From Microbacterium pygmaeum (GTDB lineage: Bacteria; Actinomycetota; Actinomycetes; Actinomycetales; Microbacteriaceae): a DNA stretch of 64,000 nt. Position numbers and translations under genes: made by a program. Below, piece by piece: positions 17,094-25,643 of this stretch. The notes beneath the pieces are model-generated. The model saw only the letters and a program-made list of their open reading frames with translations, searched no databases and was not told where the DNA came from. The stretch lies in assembly GCF_900100885.1 (NCBI RefSeq), contig NZ_LT629692.1, positions 2,046,001-2,110,000 on the forward strand, given 5' to 3'. Numbering within the stretch: position 1 is the stretch's first letter; every line of letters starts with the position of its first letter.

Positions 17094-17750
17094 CTACTCC
17101 CAGCGGTAGCCGGCGCCGCGCACCGTGATGATGTGGTGCACCCCCAGCTTCCCGCGCAGGTAGCGCACGTAGACATCGACGACGTTCGAACCCGGGTCGA
17201 AGTCCATCCCCCAGACGCGGCTCAGCAATTGCTCGCGGCTGAGCACGTGCCCCGGGCTGCGCAGGAACTGCTCGGCGAGTGCGAACTCGCGCGCCGACAG
17301 CTCCACCTCACGACCGCCCACCGTGGCGCGGCGGCCGAGGATGTCCAGCACGACATCGCCCGACGTGATCGCGATGCCCACCGGGGTGGCGCTCTCGCGC
17401 AGGCGGGAACGGACGCGGGCGAGGAGCTCTTCGAACGTGAAGGGCTTCGGGACGTAGTCATTGGCACCTGCCTCGAGTCCCTCGACCGTGTCGCGTGTGC
17501 TCGAGCGCGCGGTGAGCATGATGACCGGGACCGCGGATCCCTGCGCGCGCAGTTGGCGGAGCACCTCGAAGCCGTCCATGCTCGGAAGGCCCACATCCAG
17601 CAGGACGAGGTCGATGCCGCCGCCGAGCGCCCGCTCCAGCCCTTCCAGCCCGTCATCCACCAGGACGGTCTCGTACCCGGCCGATGCCAGGCCGCGACTG
17701 ACGAACTCGGCGATGCGCGATTCGTCTTCGACGATCAGCACGGTGGTCAT
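17094..17750 (-). CDS. OmpR-family response regulator
   Basis: A 218-residue two-component regulator. The receiver domain (residues 1-115) has the acidic pocket (VEDE), phosphoacceptor Asp52 in LVLLDVGLP, the conserved Thr80 (IMLTA) and Lys102 (YVPKPF). The C-terminal winged-helix domain includes ELSAREFALAEQFLRSPGHVLSREQLLSRVWG and the DVYVRYLRGKLG recognition region. Its start overlaps the stop... the histidine kinase gene lies upstream and its last codons overlap this start (17747-17750), so the pair is translationally coupled. The 3' end lies only 6 bp from the 6C RNA on the opposite strand. The regulon cannot be inferred from the sequence. Confidence 0.92.
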   Translation of the reverse strand: MTTVLIVEDESRIAEFVSRGLASAGYETVLVDDGLEGLERALGGGIDLVLLDVGLPSMDGFEVLRQLRAQGSAVPVIMLTARSSTRDTVEGLEAGANDYVPKPFTFEELLARVRSRLRESATPVGIAITSGDVVLDILGRRATVGGREVELSAREFALAEQFLRSPGHVLSREQLLSRVWGMDFDPGSNVVDVYVRYLRGKLGVHHIITVRGAGYRWE

Positions 17751-18841
17751 TCGGATGCCTCGCGCTGGAAGACCACGTCGCCCGCGCGCACCGGTGCCGG
17801 CAGCTCCGAAGTGGGCAGAGGCAGGTAGATCGTGAACGTCGCGCCACCGCCCGGGGTGTCCGTGACCGCGCACTGGCCACCATGGGCTTTGGCGATCGTG
17901 TCCACGATCGCGAGCCCGAGACCCGAGCCGCCGACGGAGCGCTTGCCCTGCGCCCGGTCGAACCGTCGGAAGATCCGATGCCTGAATGCCGGGGGGATGC
18001 CGGGACCGTGGTCGCGAACCCACAGCTGGGCTCCGGCTGCATCCAGCGAGCTGCCGATCACGATCGGCGAGCCGGTCGGGGTGTACTTCGACGCGTTGTC
18101 GGCCAGCTGCAGCCAGGCCTGCAGCAGACGATCGTTGTCGCCCGGGATGCGTCCGTGCGCGCGGGACTCGACGCGCCAGGTGTGGCCGGGGATGACGGCG
18201 ACGAGCTCGCCGACCCGCGCCGTGAGCGCGTCCAGGTCGACGTCCACGAAGGTGAAGCCGTCGCCTTCGACGGTGGCCAGCAGGTCGATGTCGTCGACGA
18301 GACGCGTCATGCGATCGAGTTCGGCGATGCTGATCTCCCGGGCGACCGACACGTCGACGGAATCGGACGCATCCATCATCTCGAGGTGCCCGCGGACGAT
18401 CGTGATCGGGGTCTTGAGCTCGTGACGGACGTCGTCCAGGAGCTGGCGCTGCACGTCGACCGAGCCCTCCAGCCGGTCGAGCATCGAGTTGACCGTCCGG
18501 CTGAGGTCGGAGATGTCGTCGTTGCCTTCCGGTGACAGCCTCGGCGACAGGTCGACCAGCGTGATCGAATCCGCAGCGTCGCGCAGATCGCGGATCGGCG
18601 AGAGCAGACGCCCGGCGACGAACCACCCGACCACGCCGATCGCGGCCAGCACCGCGATCGCCGCGACCCAGTAGGTCGTGACGGCAGCCGTCACCGGATC
18701 GAGCTCGGCGCCGATGTCGACCGCGCGGATGTAGACGAGGAAGGTGACGCTGCCCACGATCGTGAGTCCGATCGCCGCGACGGCGAGGATCGCGCTCAGG
18801 ATCCGAGCGCGCGCCGAGATCTGCCGGGCACTTCGCGTCAC
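17747..18841 (-). CDS. Sensor histidine kinase (HAMP, HisKA, HATPase_c)
   Basis: A 364-residue membrane kinase partnered with the response regulator that overlaps its stop. Two transmembrane helices (about residues 16-37 and 57-78) flank only about 20 extracytoplasmic residues, so there is no room for a folded ligand-binding sensor domain. The signal is probably sensed in the membrane or by HAMP. HAMP runs about 79-130, and the phosphoacceptor is His140 in DDVRHELKTP. The ATPase domain shows the N box (LADNASKYTP), G1 (DHGPGIP) and G2 (GSGLGLAIV). The GTG start at 18841 is chosen by a purine-rich GAGGGA upstream; the much longer open frame beyond it only shadows fumC. Confidence 0.9.
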   Translation of the reverse strand: MTRSARQISARARILSAILAVAAIGLTIVGSVTFLVYIRAVDIGAELDPVTAAVTTYWVAAIAVLAAIGVVGWFVAGRLLSPIRDLRDAADSITLVDLSPRLSPEGNDDISDLSRTVNSMLDRLEGSVDVQRQLLDDVRHELKTPITIVRGHLEMMDASDSVDVSVAREISIAELDRMTRLVDDIDLLATVEGDGFTFVDVDLDALTARVGELVAVIPGHTWRVESRAHGRIPGDNDRLLQAWLQLADNASKYTPTGSPIVIGSSLDAAGAQLWVRDHGPGIPPAFRHRIFRRFDRAQGKRSVGGSGLGLAIVDTIAKAHGGQCAVTDTPGGGATFTIYLPLPTSELPAPVRAGDVVFQREASE

Positions 18842-18888
18842 CCCCTGATTATGTCCCTCAGGTGGCCGGGATGCGATGATTCGCCCGA

Positions 18889-20283
18889 TCAGCCGGGATG
18901 CGTCATGGAGAGCAGATCGAGCTTCTCGTCCAGCTGCTCCAGTGTCAGCTCGCCGCGCTCGACGTAGCCGAGGTCGAGCACGGCCTCGCGGACCGTGATC
19001 CCCTTGGCGACCGAGTGCTTCGCGATCTTCGCCGCCGCCTCGTAGCCGATGAGCTTGTTGAGGGGCGTCACGATCGAGGGCGACATGCCTGCCAGCGCCG
19101 AAGTGCGCTCGATGTTCGCTTCGAGACCGTCGACGGTCTTGTCGGCCAGCAGGCGCGAGACATTGGCCAGCAGCTCGATCGACTCCAGCAGCGCTGAGCC
19201 CATCACCGGAATCGCGACGTTCAGCTCGAACGATCCCGATGCGCCCGCCCACGCGATCGTGGCGTCGTTGCCGATGACCCGGGCGCAGACCATGAGGGTC
19301 GCCTCCGGGACGACGGGGTTTACCTTGCCGGGCATGATCGACGAGCCCGGCTGCAGGTCGGGGATGTGCAGTTCGCCCAGACCGGTGTTCGGGCCGGAAC
19401 CCATCCAGCGGATGTCGTTGTTGATCTTGGTGAGCGAGACGGCGATGGTGCGAAGGGCGCCGGATGCCTCGACCAGCGCGTCGCGGTTCGCCTGCGCCTC
19501 GAAGTGGTCCTTGGCCTCGGTGATGGGCAGCTCGGTGTCTTCGACGATGAGTGCGAGCACCTTCTGCGGGAAACCGAGCGGCGTGTTGATGCCGGTGCCC
19601 ACCGCGGTGCCGCCGAGGGGCACCTCCGCGACCCGCGGGAGGACGGCCTGGACGCGTTCGATCCCGAGGCGGATCTGGCGCGCGTACCCGCCGAACTCCT
19701 GACCGAGTGTCACCGGAGTCGCGTCCATCAGGTGGGTGCGACCGGACTTGACGACCGACTTCCACGCGTCCGCCTTCGCCTCGAAGGCGACCGCGAGGTG
19801 ATCCAGCGCCGGGATCAGGTCGTCGATGAGCTCCTGCGTCACCGCGATGTGCACCGATGTGGGGAAGACGTCGTTCGAGGACTGCGACGCGTTCACATGG
19901 TCGTTCGGGTGGACGGTGGAGCCGAGGTCCGCGGTGGCGAGCGTGGCCAGCACCTCGTTCATGTTCATGTTCGACGAGGTGCCGCTGCCGGTCTGGTACA
20001 CGTCGATCGGGAACTGGTCGACGAATTCGCCCGCGATGATGCGGTCGGCAGCGCGGGAGATCGCGTCGGCGATCGAGGCGTCGAGGGTACCGAGGTCCTT
20101 GTTCGCCAGAGCGGCCGCCTTCTTGATCCGCGCGAGCGCGACGATCTGGGCCGGCTCGAGCGGGTCGCCCGAGATCGGAAAGTTCTCCACGGCACGTTGC
20201 GTCTGCGCGGCGTACAGGGCGTCCTTGGGAACGCGCACCTCGCCCATCGTGTCGTGTTCGATGCGGTACTCGATGTCGGTCAC
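18889..20283 (-). CDS. fumC: Class II fumarate hydratase
   Basis: Iron-independent fumarase of the TCA cycle, interconverting fumarate and L-malate as a homotetramer. The 464-residue length is standard. Visible family motifs are TGSGTSSNMNMNEV near residues 100-112 and the HPNDHVNASQSSND segment. The KSGRTHLMDATPV motif (catalytic His region) and the superfamily signature GSSIMPGKVNP are also present. An upstream carbonic anhydrase gene on the same strand is 30 bp away, suggesting cotranscription of the series xseA-xseB-DUF4245-CA-fumC. Only the class II type is present in this window. Confidence 0.95.
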   Translation of the reverse strand: MTDIEYRIEHDTMGEVRVPKDALYAAQTQRAVENFPISGDPLEPAQIVALARIKKAAALANKDLGTLDASIADAISRAADRIIAGEFVDQFPIDVYQTGSGTSSNMNMNEVLATLATADLGSTVHPNDHVNASQSSNDVFPTSVHIAVTQELIDDLIPALDHLAVAFEAKADAWKSVVKSGRTHLMDATPVTLGQEFGGYARQIRLGIERVQAVLPRVAEVPLGGTAVGTGINTPLGFPQKVLALIVEDTELPITEAKDHFEAQANRDALVEASGALRTIAVSLTKINNDIRWMGSGPNTGLGELHIPDLQPGSSIMPGKVNPVVPEATLMVCARVIGNDATIAWAGASGSFELNVAIPVMGSALLESIELLANVSRLLADKTVDGLEANIERTSALAGMSPSIVTPLNKLIGYEAAAKIAKHSVAKGITVREAVLDLGYVERGELTLEQLDEKLDLLSMTHPG

Positions 20284-20313
20284 GTCTTCGTTCCTCCAGA
20301 TTGCGGGTCGTGC

Positions 20314-20964
20314 TCAGGCGTCGTTGCGGATGCCCAGGATGATGTCGGGGACGGCGGTCCCCTCGGAGAGGCGGTAGTTGGCGCCGACGATGCCGACGCG
20401 TCCCTCGGCCACTGCATCGCTGATCAGCTCGGATGAGTGCAGCAGCTCGGAGACCGTGTCGCGCAGATGCTCGCGGCCGACCTCGAGCGCATCGACGCGA
20501 CCCGCGGGGACACCGTCCACGATGCCGGCGCGGATCACGCGGCGCACGGCCGGAACGATCGGGGCGATCTGCCGCCAGATGTGCGGGGGGAGCGTCGGAG
20601 CATCCAGCTGGGTGCTCTCGATCGCGGCATTCACCGCTCCGCACTCGTCGTGGCCCAGGACGACGATCAACGGCACGCCCAGGACGGCCACGGCGTACTC
20701 GAGGCTGCCCACCACGGAGTCGGAGATCACCTGGCCCGCATTGCGGACCACGAACAGGTCGCCCAGGCCCTCGTCGAAGATGATCTCGGCGGCCAGGCGC
20801 GAGTCCGAGCAGCCGAACAGCGCCGCCCGAGGCCGTTGGCCCGAGGCGAGTTCGTGCCGGCGCTCCACGTCCTGCCGTGGGTGACTAGGCGCTCCGGCGA
20901 CGAAACGCTCGTTGCCGTGACGCATCTCGTCCCAGACCGCCTGGGGCGTGGCATCCTCACTCAT
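20314..20964 (-). CDS. Beta-class carbonic anhydrase
   Basis: Zinc enzyme interconverting CO2 and bicarbonate in the cytoplasm. The 216-residue protein carries the full zinc site: Cys52 with the Asp54-Arg56 dyad in FGCSDSRLA, and His105 and Cys108 in LGHDECGA. The start at 20964 overlaps the stop of the upstream DUF4245 gene by 4 nt (ATGA). Neighbouring genes suggest a housekeeping role, perhaps supplying bicarbonate for carboxylations near the TCA enzymes. A longer open frame in phase upstream is antisense/shadow material of DUF4245. Confidence 0.93.
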   Translation of the reverse strand: MSEDATPQAVWDEMRHGNERFVAGAPSHPRQDVERRHELASGQRPRAALFGCSDSRLAAEIIFDEGLGDLFVVRNAGQVISDSVVGSLEYAVAVLGVPLIVVLGHDECGAVNAAIESTQLDAPTLPPHIWRQIAPIVPAVRRVIRAGIVDGVPAGRVDALEVGREHLRDTVSELLHSSELISDAVAEGRVGIVGANYRLSEGTAVPDIILGIRNDA

Positions 20965-21608
20965 TCGGACTCCTCGCGAATCTCCAGCACCTGCGCGGCC
21001 ACCGACGCGGCCACCTCGTCGAGCTTGGCGTCTCCGGCCTGCCCGTAGATGAGGATCGTGTCCGCGCCGGCGGTCGTCGACAGTGCGACGGACACGTTCG
21101 CCGCGCGCGCCGGATCCACGTCGTAGCGGTCCCACAAGACGCCGCCGATCGTCTCCGTCCCCTGCACGCCGGCACCGGAGAGGACCCGAGCGGGCCATGA
21201 CTCGTCCGCCGCGAATCCCTGCGCCACGCGCAGGAAGCCACGCTCGTTCTCGTCGGAGGGGGCGTAGACGATCGTCCAGGTGCGAACCGAGTCGTCGCCG
21301 TCGATGCCCGCGCGGTTCACCAACCAGCTTTCGGGGGTCTCCGGTGCCACGACGGCATGCCCTTCCGAGCGTTCGACCTGCGCGGCGATCCTCGCCACAT
21401 CGATGGGCTCGGCGGCCGGCGGCGTGCCGCGAGGCACCCCGAAGATGATCACCGCGACTACGACGAGGGTCACCAGCAGCGCCGCCACGAGGTTGCGCGT
21501 GTTCTGGCTCGCGCGGTGGACGCGGGATGACTCGGCCTTGCGCGCGGCCGTCTCGTCGGGGGTCTCGGGGCGACCGAGCTCGGCGACGATCCGCGGTGTC
21601 TGCGCCAC
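20961..21608 (-). CDS. DUF4245 domain-containing membrane protein
   Basis: A 215-residue protein of a family restricted to Actinobacteria, function unknown. An N-terminal cytoplasmic part of about 38 residues, rich in Glu/Arg/Ala, precedes one transmembrane helix (about residues 39-58, NLVAALLVTLVVVAVIIFGV). The exported domain contains the family-typical ESWLVNRAGIDG and RVAQGFAA segments. In mycobacteria the homolog is encoded next to glpX and xseAB; here it lies between xseB and carbonic anhydrase, and glpX is 7 kb away. It overlaps the following gene by four bases, which indicates coupled translation. Confidence 0.85.
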   Translation of the reverse strand: MAQTPRIVAELGRPETPDETAARKAESSRVHRASQNTRNLVAALLVTLVVVAVIIFGVPRGTPPAAEPIDVARIAAQVERSEGHAVVAPETPESWLVNRAGIDGDDSVRTWTIVYAPSDENERGFLRVAQGFAADESWPARVLSGAGVQGTETIGGVLWDRYDVDPARAANVSVALSTTAGADTILIYGQAGDAKLDEVAASVAAQVLEIREESE

Positions 21609-21622
21609 CTAGACCGCCTCGC

Positions 21623-21868
21623 TCACGGGGTGGCCGTCTCTGGGGTGTCGGCGGCGCTTGCTCGAGCCGCATCGAGGCGGCGCTTGGCGCCCCTCAGCCA
21701 CTCCTCGCAGCGCTCGGCCAGCGCTTCACCGCGTTCCCAAAGGGCGAGGGAGTGCTCCAGGGTGGGGGCGCCCTGCTCGAGTTCGGCGACGACGCGCACA
21801 AGTTCGTCGCGCGCCTGTTCGAACGACAGGCTCGCCACATCGGCTGTGCCCAGGCTCTTCTCGCTCAC
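21623..21868 (-). CDS. xseB: Exodeoxyribonuclease VII small subunit
   Basis: Small helical subunit that binds XseA to form exonuclease VII, which degrades single-stranded DNA in mismatch and damage repair. The 81-residue protein has the typical LSFEQARDELVRVVAELEQG and LEHSLALWERGEALAERCE helices. The GTG at 21868 is preferred because AGGATGG lies five bases before it; an in-frame ATG at 21877 leaves no room for a ribosome-binding site. It follows xseA by 10 bp or overlaps closely, as in most bacteria. Confidence 0.9.
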   Translation of the reverse strand: MSEKSLGTADVASLSFEQARDELVRVVAELEQGAPTLEHSLALWERGEALAERCEEWLRGAKRRLDAARASAADTPETATP

Positions 21869-21878
21869 GGTTTCCATC

Positions 21879-23198
21879 CTAGATCCGCTCCGAGCTCGTC
21901 CTCGGCTCGGCTGCCGCCTCACCGGAGTCCTCGGAGACCTGCCCGTCAGACCGCGCCGCGAAGGATCCCCGGCCGACGGTGACGATGACCGGCGCCCCGG
22001 CCGGGGCCTGCGCCGCATCGCGCACGATCACACCCTCGGCCAGGTGCGCGATCGCATAGCCGCGCGCCAGCGTCGAGGCCGGTGACAGGGTCCGCAGCGC
22101 GGTACGAAGCTCGGCGGCGCGCTGGGACTGGGACTCGATCCGGCGGTCGATCGTGTCGCGGCCGCGGGTGACCAGCATCCACAGCTGCTGTGCACGGGAA
22201 TCGAGCATGCTCTCCGGCGAACGCAGCGCCGGGCGGGAGCGCAGCTGCTCCAGCTGCGCGATGTCATGTCCGACGCGCTGGGTCAGGCGGCTCGTGAGCC
22301 GGGACCGCAGCTGCGCGACCACGGCGCGCTGCTCGGCGACATCCGGCACGATCCGCTTCGCGGCGTCTGTCGGAGTGGAGGCGCGCAGGTCGGCGACATC
22401 GTCCAGGAGGGGGTGGTCGTTCTCGTGGCCGATGGCGCTGACGATCGGGGTGGATGCTGCGGCGACGGCGCGCAGCAGCCGCTCGTCGCTGAAGCCGAGC
22501 AGATGCTGCGGGTCACCGCCGCCCCGGGCGATGACGATGACGTCGACGGCAGGATCGGCATCCAGCGCCTTGAGCGCACCGATCGTCTCCGGCACGCACC
22601 GGTCGCCCTGGACCGATGCGTACGCGGTGCGGAATCGCACCTGCGGCCAGCGGAGCTCGGCGTTGCGGCGCACATCCTTCTCGGCGTCGGACTTCTCTCC
22701 GGTGATCAACCCGATGACCTGCGGAAGGAACGGGATGGCCCGCTTGCGCCGCGGATCGAAGAGTCCTTCGGCGCGCAGCTTCGCGCGCAGGCGTTCCAGT
22801 TTCTCGAGCTGATCGCCCAGCCCCACGTGGCGCATGCTCGAAACCGCGAAGCTGAAGTCGCCGCTCTTGGGGAAGTAGTCCGCCTTGACCGAGGCGATGA
22901 CGTGATCGCCGACCCGCAGGTCGTCCGGGAGTCGCTGCAGCGTGCTCGACCAGATCCGGAACGAGATGGTGGCGTCGGTGCTGAGGTCCTTCAGCCGACC
23001 GAACACGTTGCCGCTGCGCACGTTCCACGAGGTGATCTCGCCTTCGACCCAGACCGATCCCCACGTCTCGATGAACCCGCGGATCGTGTCGTTCAGGCGC
23101 GCCACCGAAGTCGGCGCCTGCGCTGTCGAGTCGCGCGGTCGCACCGAATCGGGCGGGGGTGGCTGCCCGGGTACGGACTCGGCCTGGAAGGTCGTCAT
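21879..23198 (-). CDS. xseA: Exodeoxyribonuclease VII large subunit
   Basis: Catalytic subunit of exonuclease VII. The 439-residue protein has the N-terminal OB domain (VWVEGEITSWNVRSGNVFGRLKD). The catalytic core follows (VIGLITGEKSDAEKD, then VDVIVIARGGGDPQHLLGFSDERLLRAVAA), with a SAIGHENDHPLLDDVADLRASTPTDAA block. A long helical C-terminal region ends in LARGYAIAHL. ATG 23198 is supported by GAGAGGACC immediately upstream; a longer frame of twelve more codons is less likely. The gene diverges from ispH across 74 bp, a combination common in Actinobacteria. Confidence 0.95.
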   Translation of the reverse strand: MTTFQAESVPGQPPPPDSVRPRDSTAQAPTSVARLNDTIRGFIETWGSVWVEGEITSWNVRSGNVFGRLKDLSTDATISFRIWSSTLQRLPDDLRVGDHVIASVKADYFPKSGDFSFAVSSMRHVGLGDQLEKLERLRAKLRAEGLFDPRRKRAIPFLPQVIGLITGEKSDAEKDVRRNAELRWPQVRFRTAYASVQGDRCVPETIGALKALDADPAVDVIVIARGGGDPQHLLGFSDERLLRAVAAASTPIVSAIGHENDHPLLDDVADLRASTPTDAAKRIVPDVAEQRAVVAQLRSRLTSRLTQRVGHDIAQLEQLRSRPALRSPESMLDSRAQQLWMLVTRGRDTIDRRIESQSQRAAELRTALRTLSPASTLARGYAIAHLAEGVIVRDAAQAPAGAPVIVTVGRGSFAARSDGQVSEDSGEAAAEPRTSSERI

Positions 23199-23260
23199 CC
23201 GGTCCTCTCGTCTGCTCGGTCGCGGCGCGCGCACTGGGCCCGTGTCCAGGCGGCTCCCCG

Positions 23261-23266
23261 TAGACT
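23261..23266 (+). promoter_or_regulatory. -10 element (TAGACT) of leaderless ispH
   Basis: TAGACT ends 6 nt before the GTG start codon at 23273. Together with the absence of any ribosome-binding site this predicts a leaderless ispH transcript. Confidence 0.55.
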
Positions 23267-23272
23267 CGGGAT

Positions 23273-24334
23273 GTGAGCACCTCGGCTGTCCGCATGCCCG
23301 TTCCCCGCGTTCCGCGGCGGCGCGAGCGACTTCAGGATATCCCGGTGCAGGGACACAAGAAGGTGCTCCTCGCGGCTCCGCGCGGCTACTGCGCGGGTGT
23401 CGACCGCGCCGTGATCGCCGTCGAGAAGGCGCTGGAGCGCTTCGGTGCTCCGGTCTACGTACGCAAGCAGATCGTGCACAACATCCACGTCGTGACCGAA
23501 CTGGAAGCGGCCGGCGCGATCTTCGTCGACGAGGTCGACGAGGTTCCCGAAGGCGCCCATGTCGTCTTCAGCGCGCACGGCGTCTCGCCGGCTGTCGTGA
23601 ACGCGGCATCCGATCGAGGCCTCCAAGCGATCGACGCGACCTGCCCACTGGTCACCAAGGTGCACCGCGAGGCGGTGCGCTTCGCGCGTGCCGACTACGA
23701 GATCCTCCTGATCGGGCACGAGGGCCACGAAGAGGTCGAGGGCACGGCAGGGGAGGCACCCGATCACGTCACGGTCGTGAATTCCCCCGACCACGCCGAC
23801 ACCGTCGAGGTGAACGACCCGTCGAAGGTCGTCTGGCTCTCCCAGACCACCCTGTCCGTCGACGAGACGATGGAGACCGTCCGTCGTCTGCGCACACGCT
23901 TCCCGCAGCTGCAGGACCCGCCGTCGGATGACATCTGCTACGCCACGCAGAACCGGCAGGTCGCGATCAAGAAGGTCGCGAAGGATGCCGACCTGGTGAT
24001 CGTGGTCGGCTCGGCCAACTCGTCCAACAGCGTCCGGCTCGTCGAAGTCGCCCTGGAGTACGGGGCCAAGGCCGCCTACCGCGTCGACTACGCCGACGAG
24101 ATCGAGCAGTCCTGGCTCGACGGTGCCGAGACCATCGGCGTGACCAGCGGTGCATCCGTGCCCGAGGTGCTCGTGCAGGAGGTCCTCGCGGACCTGTCCG
24201 GAGCCGGTTACCGCGACATCGAAGAGGTCAAGACGGCGGAAGAGGATCTGCTGTTCTCGCTGCCGAAGGAATTGCGGCAGGATGCCTCGGGTCAGCGCGA
24301 CGCGCGAGCGCTCGGCGGACGGGCATCGGCGTGA
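23273..24334 (+). CDS. ispH: 4-hydroxy-3-methylbut-2-enyl diphosphate reductase
   Basis: Last enzyme of the MEP isoprenoid pathway: an iron-sulfur protein reducing HMBPP to IPP and DMAPP. The three cluster cysteines are present: Cys40 in PRGYCAGV, Cys124 in DATCPLV and Cys222 in ICYATQNRQ. The conserved AHGVSP and NSSNSVRL-like (SANSSNSVRL) substrate motifs are also there. Length is 353 residues including a slightly extended, basic N-terminus (MPVPRVPRRRERL). GTG start, leaderless. The stop overlaps the GTG of the DUF6264 gene (GTGA). Confidence 0.95.
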   Translation: MSTSAVRMPVPRVPRRRERLQDIPVQGHKKVLLAAPRGYCAGVDRAVIAVEKALERFGAPVYVRKQIVHNIHVVTELEAAGAIFVDEVDEVPEGAHVVFSAHGVSPAVVNAASDRGLQAIDATCPLVTKVHREAVRFARADYEILLIGHEGHEEVEGTAGEAPDHVTVVNSPDHADTVEVNDPSKVVWLSQTTLSVDETMETVRRLRTRFPQLQDPPSDDICYATQNRQVAIKKVAKDADLVIVVGSANSSNSVRLVEVALEYGAKAAYRVDYADEIEQSWLDGAETIGVTSGASVPEVLVQEVLADLSGAGYRDIEEVKTAEEDLLFSLPKELRQDASGQRDARALGGRASA

Positions 24335-24957
24335 GTGATCCCGCGACGTCGTCCGGCACTGCGGATTCGCGTCCGCGCCCGGCCTACGGCGAGTACGCCA
24401 CACCCGAGGAGCAGCGCGCGCGCATCCAGCGGCCCGATCTGACCTGGATGCTCGAAAACGGTCAGGATCCCGATGCGCCGGTCGCAGGTGCGTACGGCGC
24501 ACATGACACGCACGTGGTGGCTCCCGCCGCGCAGGCCGCCACTGCGGCGCCCGTCACTCGGCCGACCACCCGGTCTCCCGGCCGCCGCTTCGCCGACCGC
24601 GTGGCGACGATCGCGCTCCTGGTCTACGGGCTGGTCAACGTCGTCTCCAGCGTTCCCGCGATGATCGACTACGACTCGTACGTGGCCAACGTGCTTTCGC
24701 TCCTGGGCGTCGACGGTCAGCTCGCCGATCCTTCCGCCGGTCGCGCGTGGGGCATCGCCGCGGCGCTCGTCCTCGTCGTCGGATGGATCCTGACAGCGCT
24801 GCTGTCGTGGCGCCAGCTCTCGCGCGGCAGACTCGCCTGGTGGATCCCGCTGACCGCCGGCATCGTCTTCACCTTCATCGCCGGAGCCCTCCTGATGGTG
24901 CCGATCACCGCTGATCCGGCGCTGTGGCAGTCCTTTCTGAACGCCACGACTCCCTGA
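24331..24957 (+). CDS. DUF6264 family membrane protein
   Basis: A 208-residue protein of a Microbacteriaceae-type family without known function. The first 85 residues are hydrophilic and Pro/Ala-rich, with a RPAYGEYATPEEQRARIQRP segment recognisable in relatives. Three hydrophobic helices follow (about 92-112, 143-162 and 172-195). It is translationally coupled to ispH by a GTGA overlap, so expression follows isoprenoid synthesis, but no functional link is known. Confidence 0.75.
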   Translation: MSDPATSSGTADSRPRPAYGEYATPEEQRARIQRPDLTWMLENGQDPDAPVAGAYGAHDTHVVAPAAQAATAAPVTRPTTRSPGRRFADRVATIALLVYGLVNVVSSVPAMIDYDSYVANVLSLLGVDGQLADPSAGRAWGIAAALVLVVGWILTALLSWRQLSRGRLAWWIPLTAGIVFTFIAGALLMVPITADPALWQSFLNATTP

Positions 24958-24959
24958 TC

Positions 24960-25050
24960 TCAGTCCACGACGGCGCCGTCACGGAACAACGCGGTCAGCT
25001 TGTCGAGGGACTGCTCGACGATAGGCCCGCGGATGCCGGGCGTCCATAGT
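24960..25050 (-). pseudogene. Possible 3' remnant of a lost minus-strand gene
   Basis: Read on the minus strand, this stretch encodes about 28 residues with strongly actinobacterial codon choice, ending in PIVEQSLDKLTALFRDGAVVD and a TGA 3 bp from the DUF6264 stop. It looks like the last helix of a real protein. Upstream of it the frame runs into antisense of the sigma-factor leader, where protein-like character is lost and no start or ribosome-binding site exists. The parent family is not identified. It may also be chance in 70% GC DNA. Confidence 0.35.
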
Positions 25051-25136
25051 GTGTGTGAGGACGCGGCGGTGCCACGCACGTGCCGCGGATGAACCGTTCG
25101 GGCATCGGTCTCGTGTCCACTGCAAGGAGGTGTGGA

Positions 25137-25643
25137 ATGTCCGCGGACGATGGTGCGCGCCTGGGGGCGCTCTACTCCGCCCACGCCGGACCGGTATGGC
25201 GGTACGTCGTCCGGCTGACCGGCGACCGCGCGGGTGCCGACGACGTGGTGCAGGAGACGCTCCTCCGGGCGTGGCGGAGCCCCCGCATCCTGCAGCAGGA
25301 TCCGGACACGCTGCGATCGTGGATGATGACGGTCGCGCGCAACCTGGTGATCGACGATGCCCGCAGCGCCCGTCGGCGCCACGAGAACGTCGTCGCGGAC
25401 GTGCCGGAGCAGCGCCGGGATGACGACACGGATGCGCTGTTCGAGGCGATCCTGATCGAGGAGGCGCTCGCCGTGCTGAGCGCCGAGCACCGCGCCGTCA
25501 TCCTCCGCTGCTACTACGGCGGACGCAGCGTCGCGCAGGCGGCGGGCGAGCTCGGGATCCCGGAGGGCACCGTCAAGTCGCGCCTGCACTACGGGTTGCG
25601 CGCCATGCGGCTCGCACTGCAGGAGAGAGGGGTGACCCGATGA
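25137..25643 (+). CDS. ECF-type RNA polymerase sigma factor
   Basis: A 168-residue group IV sigma factor. Region 2 spans about residues 8-75 (LYSAHAGPVWRYVVRLTGDRAGADDVVQETLLRAWR, then SWMMTVARNLVIDDARS). Region 4 spans about 110-160 (LSAEHRAVILRCYYGGRSVAQAAGELGIPEGTVKSRLHYGLRAMR). The ATG at 25137 has a perfect AAGGAGGTG 6 nt upstream, the best ribosome-binding site in the window, and overrides an in-frame ATG at 25080. It overlaps the anti-sigma gene by four bases (ATGA). The anti-sigma gene next to it places it in a zinc-anti-sigma-controlled, redox- or envelope-stress-type group. Confidence 0.92.
   Translation: MSADDGARLGALYSAHAGPVWRYVVRLTGDRAGADDVVQETLLRAWRSPRILQQDPDTLRSWMMTVARNLVIDDARSARRRHENVVADVPEQRRDDDTDALFEAILIEEALAVLSAEHRAVILRCYYGGRSVAQAAGELGIPEGTVKSRLHYGLRAMRLALQERGVTR

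Noticed and set aside
24960..25589. 209-codon minus-strand gene opposite the sigma factor
   Set aside because: Most of it is antisense to a clear ECF sigma gene with a perfect ribosome-binding site. Only its last 28 codons look coding and are reported as a possible remnant.
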